Source: a virus. From it: a stretch of 40,677 nucleotides of DNA. Positions within the stretch are counted from its first letter, which is position 1, and each line of letters starts with the position of its first letter. The stretch covers positions 1 through 40,677 of IMG/VR virus record IMGVR_UViG_3300006805_000011, one strand, 5' to 3'. The translations under genes and the position numbers were made by a program. Shown one piece after another: positions 37,069-40,677 of this stretch. Under the pieces are notes generated by a model. It was not told the origin of the DNA and searched no databases. It was given only the letters and a program-made list of their open reading frames with translations.

Positions 37069-37785
37069 ATGACAACATACGACGGACTGGTTTCGACGGT
37101 ACTAGAGCTGTGCGACCATGTAGGCTCTACTGATGCGCAAACAGTAGCCAATAGAGCGATGGTGCTATGTATGCGGTACGTGTCTAGTCGTGTTGAATTA
37201 CCATCTCTAATAGGCAGCGCGAGCTTCACATGGGGGGCGCTCACAACCTCCGCCCCTCTATTTACTTCGCAAGGTTTTAATATCACCGAATCGACATACG
37301 GCAGCCCCAATCGCCTATATGTTAAGCGAGATTCTAGCGCAACCGATCCAGGTATACCATACGAATTTCTTGAATATGTACACTGGCTAGATTTAAAGTC
37401 CGCCGTTAGCGGCGGTGCGCGGTCATCCCTATTTGAGCCACCGTCGAACGATGAGCGACCACAATACGCATATACTATTGACCACAGCAATGCATTAATA
37501 GCGTATCCTATCGCAGAAAATAACGTTCTTAAATTTTACTACAATAAACTTCCAGCGGCCTTTGCTGGCGGCGCTACCCCAGAAATACCGGCTCAGTTCG
37601 ACTACATCCTTATCAACGGAGCCTCCCTCTATCTCAAAGAATGGATTAGAGAACCAGCCGACATACTAGATTCTTATCGTATATTTCAATCCCTCAACCC
37701 CCAAATTGAAGAGATGGATTCCTTTCTTAATGCTCGTCGCAAACGTAGGCAATTAAAACTAGCCAATAGCTATAGGGTATATTAG
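37069..37785 (+). CDS. head-tail adaptor (podovirus gp4/gp11-type)
   Basis: This 238-residue protein has an opening of YDGLVSTVLELCDHVGSTDAQ and NRAMVLCMRYVSSRVELPSL (helical, as in T7 gp11/P22 gp4 adaptors). A beta region follows (GSPNRLYVKRD), then a C-terminal helix with a basic end (FLNARRKRRQLKLANSYRVY). It would dock below the portal and connect to the tail hub encoded at 240. Its position right after the coat module supports this. Confidence 0.72.
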   Translation: MTTYDGLVSTVLELCDHVGSTDAQTVANRAMVLCMRYVSSRVELPSLIGSASFTWGALTTSAPLFTSQGFNITESTYGSPNRLYVKRDSSATDPGIPYEFLEYVHWLDLKSAVSGGARSSLFEPPSNDERPQYAYTIDHSNALIAYPIAENNVLKFYYNKLPAAFAGGATPEIPAQFDYILINGASLYLKEWIREPADILDSYRIFQSLNPQIEEMDSFLNARRKRRQLKLANSYRVY

Positions 37786-37787
37786 CA

Positions 37788-38840
37788 ATGACCGCCACAC
37801 CGTCTGGGCAAACAGAAATTTTAGTTGATACCATCACTGAAAAGACATCCTCTAATGGTGTTGCAATAGAAGGAGTTAGACTTAAAGACAATGGCATCGA
37901 GAATAATTCGACCAACGACCTCCCAATCACACTCAACGCAGGGATCCGATGGCGGCTCCTCGGATCGTCCTACCACCTTAGGCCAGAAGTTGATAATACC
38001 TACGACATTGGCGCAACTTCTTACCTCCTACGCAAAGTCTATTCACGGAATTTTCTTTGCAACGGAGCGGCGGGAGTCCTCGGGACGGATAGCGCCCACG
38101 GATTCGGATTCCAAATAAATAGTAATGAAGTCTGGAATCTTGATGCATCGGGCAATCTTAATCAGAACGCTACCAATGGTGGGAATCTTGTTCTAACCAA
38201 AGCCAGCTCAGCCGTAGCGCAACCCTACGCGGCGACAGTATCCGCAGCCGGGACCACTATCTCTGATGCCACCGACCTCACAGCCGTCCATAATGCAATC
38301 ACTTCATGCTCGTCTGGTCAAGGCGTCCAACTCTGGGATGCTCCACTGGGTGCGGTTATATCAGTCTTCAACAATCAAGGCTCTGACGTCCTCCGAGTCT
38401 ATCCGCATAGTGGAAGCGGCACTATCGACGCAGCGAGCGCGGGAGCAGCTATTCAGCTCGGCATATATCAGAAGGCGTTCTTTATTCGTCTTTCCTCTAC
38501 CGCCTGGTCGATGCACATCTCCCCAGCGGCCTCAGTAGCGACCGGACTTACCGCAGCCGGTAGTACAATTAGCGATGCGCTGCAACTCGTTGCTATTAGC
38601 AATAACGTCACAACAACCGCTGGTAGCACAGGAGTTAAGTTATTCGATGCCCCGTTAGGCACTATGATTTATATAAGAAATGGCGGAGCTAATGCTCTGG
38701 CGGTCTATCCCGATAGCGGCTCTAATCAATTTAACGCTGGCTCGGCTGGCGCGTCTGTGTCTATAGCAGCCGGGGCTCATGCGATTGCGATTAGAGTATC
38801 TTCTACTATTTGGTTAGCCTCAGAACCAGTGGCGGCATAA
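37788..38840 (+). CDS. tail/head fibre-like protein with two tandem domains
   Basis: A 350-residue beta-rich protein. After an N-terminal segment holding the NATNGG strand motif also seen at 29479, two ~90-residue domains repeat. The first has AAGTTISDATDLTAVHNAIT ... WDAPLGAVISV ... VYPHSGSGTIDAASAGAAI ... RLSSTAW. The second has AAGSTISDALQLVAISNNVT ... FDAPLGTMIYI ... VYPDSGSNQFNAGSAGASV ... RVSSTIW. Such repeats are typical of receptor-contact or fibre proteins. The repeats are seen; the fibre role is inferred. Confidence 0.75.
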   Translation: MTATPSGQTEILVDTITEKTSSNGVAIEGVRLKDNGIENNSTNDLPITLNAGIRWRLLGSSYHLRPEVDNTYDIGATSYLLRKVYSRNFLCNGAAGVLGTDSAHGFGFQINSNEVWNLDASGNLNQNATNGGNLVLTKASSAVAQPYAATVSAAGTTISDATDLTAVHNAITSCSSGQGVQLWDAPLGAVISVFNNQGSDVLRVYPHSGSGTIDAASAGAAIQLGIYQKAFFIRLSSTAWSMHISPAASVATGLTAAGSTISDALQLVAISNNVTTTAGSTGVKLFDAPLGTMIYIRNGGANALAVYPDSGSNQFNAGSAGASVSIAAGAHAIAIRVSSTIWLASEPVAA

Positions 38841-38841
38841 C

Positions 38842-39222
38842 ATGACAGCCACGCAGTTTATCATCGGTGCAGGCGCTCAAGATCTAACGTGGCTAGACGA
38901 TGATATAGACGAAAACTCTCAGATTATCTATCCAGGCCCATGCGTCCTGACTGGGTACATGCTAACCAATGCATCATCAACGGTTAGGGCATTTCTCAAA
39001 CTCTACGATTCTGCCTCAGTAGTGAACCTAGTCACCGACTATCAGCTACTTAAAGCGTATTTCGGTATCCCAAAGGGGCAGAGCGCCAATGTGTCCTTCC
39101 CGAGAGGTATTCTTTTCTCTTCCGGTTTGGTTATTGCCGCCTCGGGTGCAGCGGGGGTGGCGGACGCTACCCCATTAGCTACGCAGGCACTTGGTGGAAC
39201 GATACTGTATAAGCCCGTGTAA
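38842..39222 (+). CDS. small beta-rich virion protein (126 aa)
   Basis: Begins 1 nt after the previous stop. Hydrophobic strands with small residues (FIIGAGAQDLTWLDDDIDE, RGILFSSGLVIAASGAAGV) and a Thr/Ala-rich end suggest a virion appendage or base protein. It lies between two fibre-like genes. No family was recognised. Confidence 0.65.
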   Translation: MTATQFIIGAGAQDLTWLDDDIDENSQIIYPGPCVLTGYMLTNASSTVRAFLKLYDSASVVNLVTDYQLLKAYFGIPKGQSANVSFPRGILFSSGLVIAASGAAGVADATPLATQALGGTILYKPV

Positions 39223-39224
39223 GG

Positions 39225-40442
39225 ATGGAAGCAAAGCTAGGCACGATTTCTACGCCCACGTCAACCGGACTCTATTCGGTGACGGGACTAGGGTTTCAGC
39301 CTAACTTCATCATCTTCCTAGGAACTAGGTTTACCAGCGCCTCTCCGGCAACAGCGACAAACACCGGTTGCTTATCGGTAGGCTTTGCGAACGACCTTGG
39401 GGATAAGTATTGCCAGCTCTGGTCTGGCGAGAACCTACAAATTCACTTTGAGTTGCAATCAACGGCAGCGGCGATTAAGAGCGTAAATGCATCAATCACC
39501 ACGGATTATGAAGTAAATACCGTGACGATGACCGCCGATGGATTTGATCTTAATTTCAATGTTGCAACTGGAACTAGCAGGATATTGTTTTACATCGCCC
39601 TCTCAATAGAGAGCAGTGGTTTTACTGCTACCGATTACGGTTACGATAATTCAGTAGGAAGTTTTACTACAGCAGTTCTAAATCCAGCGATTCAGCCACA
39701 TGCAACCTTCCAGCTGCTAGCCGGAAACCTTAGCTTCTCTAGTCCATCCAATACATTTGGATATGGTATTTGCACCGGGGAGTCTGAGCAATATTTTCAG
39801 GCTCATGCGCACAGACCGTTCTCGACATCCCCAATGTGGAATTTAGCGAGAAACCAATTCTTGCACATGGCGACCCTCGCCGGTGTTACGGAAGGGGTTC
39901 TAGACTTTAGCGCCATGAAATCCAATGGAGCGGAGTTTGAGCAAATTTCATATGCAAGTGACGGACTAAGAAATGCTCGGTTTCGCAGTGTTGGTATCCG
40001 AGACTCATCGGAGACCTTTAAGAGTGGAACTATCTCTAGACCATCCGGATTATACACAGGGACCCAGGAAATTACGCTCGGCTTTCGCCCTAAGCTCATA
40101 CACTTCATAGCCCCAAGATGGGGATTGGGCTCGCGAGGGGGTGCTGGTGGTCCACACTTCACGGACGTCGATTATATGATTAGCATAGGCTGGTGCGACG
40201 GAGAGCTGAATCAGTTCAGTACAGCCATTCGCGGCACAAAGAATAGCACCTCATCACCAGCAGCAGTCAACTACATAAGCAACCAGCATCATCACTACGC
40301 TTACGCACAAGCTAAGGTAGTCTCAATCTCTGATACAGGATTTACGATCGAATGGCTATCCGGGGAATCTTACGATCATTACTACCTAGCCATAGGCTCA
40401 GAAGGATCGGCGGGTGCCCTGCCCCTTATTGGAGTGGGATAG
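39225..40442 (+). CDS. fibre-like protein with two related domains (405 aa)
   Basis: Two halves share a pattern. The first has GLYSVTGLGFQPNFIIFLGTR ... CLSVGFANDLGDKYCQLW ... ADGFDLNF. The second has GLYTGTQEITLGFRPKLIHF ... YMISIGWCDGELNQFSTAI ... DTGFTIEWL. The strand-rich 'GF-x-P-(N/K)-x-I-x-F' unit is a recurring fibre domain. It is probably a receptor-binding or tail-associated appendage. The next ATG follows its TAG directly. Confidence 0.72.
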   Translation: MEAKLGTISTPTSTGLYSVTGLGFQPNFIIFLGTRFTSASPATATNTGCLSVGFANDLGDKYCQLWSGENLQIHFELQSTAAAIKSVNASITTDYEVNTVTMTADGFDLNFNVATGTSRILFYIALSIESSGFTATDYGYDNSVGSFTTAVLNPAIQPHATFQLLAGNLSFSSPSNTFGYGICTGESEQYFQAHAHRPFSTSPMWNLARNQFLHMATLAGVTEGVLDFSAMKSNGAEFEQISYASDGLRNARFRSVGIRDSSETFKSGTISRPSGLYTGTQEITLGFRPKLIHFIAPRWGLGSRGGAGGPHFTDVDYMISIGWCDGELNQFSTAIRGTKNSTSSPAAVNYISNQHHHYAYAQAKVVSISDTGFTIEWLSGESYDHYYLAIGSEGSAGALPLIGVG

Positions 40443-40677
40443 ATGGCTGAAGTACCGGCAAGAGCCACGCATTATAGCATCATGCCGTTTGGAACGTCTG
40501 GTTTAATACGCACAGACTTCGGCATTACTCTTCTTAAGAATGGAGAGGTTAATGACCTGCCAGTTGATTCTCAGGAAGTAGATACCGGCGTTTATAAGTT
40601 CTTCTTTAATAATGACGGAGAGCACAATTCAGTCTGGACACTAATCGTTACATACGGCGGTGTCGGTTGGATAGAGG
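40443..40677 (+). CDS. 5' part of the 114-aa protein continued at 1-233
   Basis: ATG 40443 follows the upstream stop directly. The frame (MAEVPARATHYSIMPFGTSG...) is open to the right edge and continues in register at position 124, giving 115 codons including the stop. It is annotated as one gene across the join. Family not recognised; structural-region location. Confidence 0.8.
   Translation, partial: MAEVPARATHYSIMPFGTSGLIRTDFGITLLKNGEVNDLPVDSQEVDTGVYKFFFNNDGEHNSVWTLIVTYGGVGWIE
40555..40677. repeat. terminal direct repeat (copy 2 of 2)
   Basis: Exact duplicate of 1-123; see that entry. Removing one copy restores a continuous gene across the join. Confidence 0.95.

Noticed and set aside
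1-40677. Temperate or prophage lifestyle
   Set aside because: No integrase, excisionase, CI-type repressor or att-like repeat was recognised; absence by eye is not proof.

Overview
The window looks like one complete tailed-phage genome, opened at an arbitrary point. Bases 40555-40677 repeat bases 1-123 exactly, and one reading frame runs across the join, so the circle is about 40,554 bp. The module order (terminase large subunit, portal, scaffold, N4 gp56/P22-type coat protein, head-tail adaptor, fibre-like proteins, tail hub, a 1259-residue internal virion protein), with no tail tube, sheath or tape measure, points to a short-tailed (podovirus-like) phage of an unidentified bacterium. I recognise no integrase, repressor, tRNA, DNA polymerase, replicative helicase or RNA polymerase. 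It is therefore probably lytic and dependent on host replication and transcription enzymes.

There are four transcription blocks. (1) The rightward late block starts at an extended -10 promoter near 28463 and a 230-nt hairpin-rich leader. It runs through TerL, portal, capsid, fibres, across the join, the tail hub, the ejection proteins and a lysis cassette (coiled-coil/TM holin-like protein, SLT-type lytic enzyme, small membrane protein), and ends at a terminator near 12674-12710. (2) A long leftward block (20742 to 11962) holds a candidate SSB with an acidic tail, a DnaQ-like exonuclease, dUTPase, a dNTP diphosphohydrolase-like protein, an OB-fold candidate and many small overlapping genes. 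It continues with an ECF sigma factor next to a second sigma-like protein, a repeat-protein cassette (DUF6745-like plus companion), and a secreted metzincin protease. (3) A short rightward block (20775-24062) holds a stand-alone CHC2 zinc-finger protein, a resolvase-like nuclease overlapping an HNH nuclease, and small unknown proteins. (4) A leftward block (27560 to 24072) holds ArdC-type antirestriction protein and small host-takeover candidates.

The 1.17-kb non-coding stretch 27561-28728 separates blocks 4 and 1. It holds a palindrome centred on a TATAAT, a large nested hairpin, a cluster of TTATCC hexamers, an AT-rich tract, promoter-like sites and the structured leader. It is the best candidate for the regulatory and replication control region.

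The most unusual signal is in the terminase large subunit. The ATPase half is ordinary, but the nuclease motifs are in permuted order: the Glu strand and the HDD..DAL motif come first, and the strand pair that normally opens the domain sits at the C-terminus. Next in interest are the recently duplicated 12-bp repeat gene, the two adjacent sigma-like genes, the secreted metzincin and the structured leader RNA. All family names come from motif recognition by eye; no database search was run.
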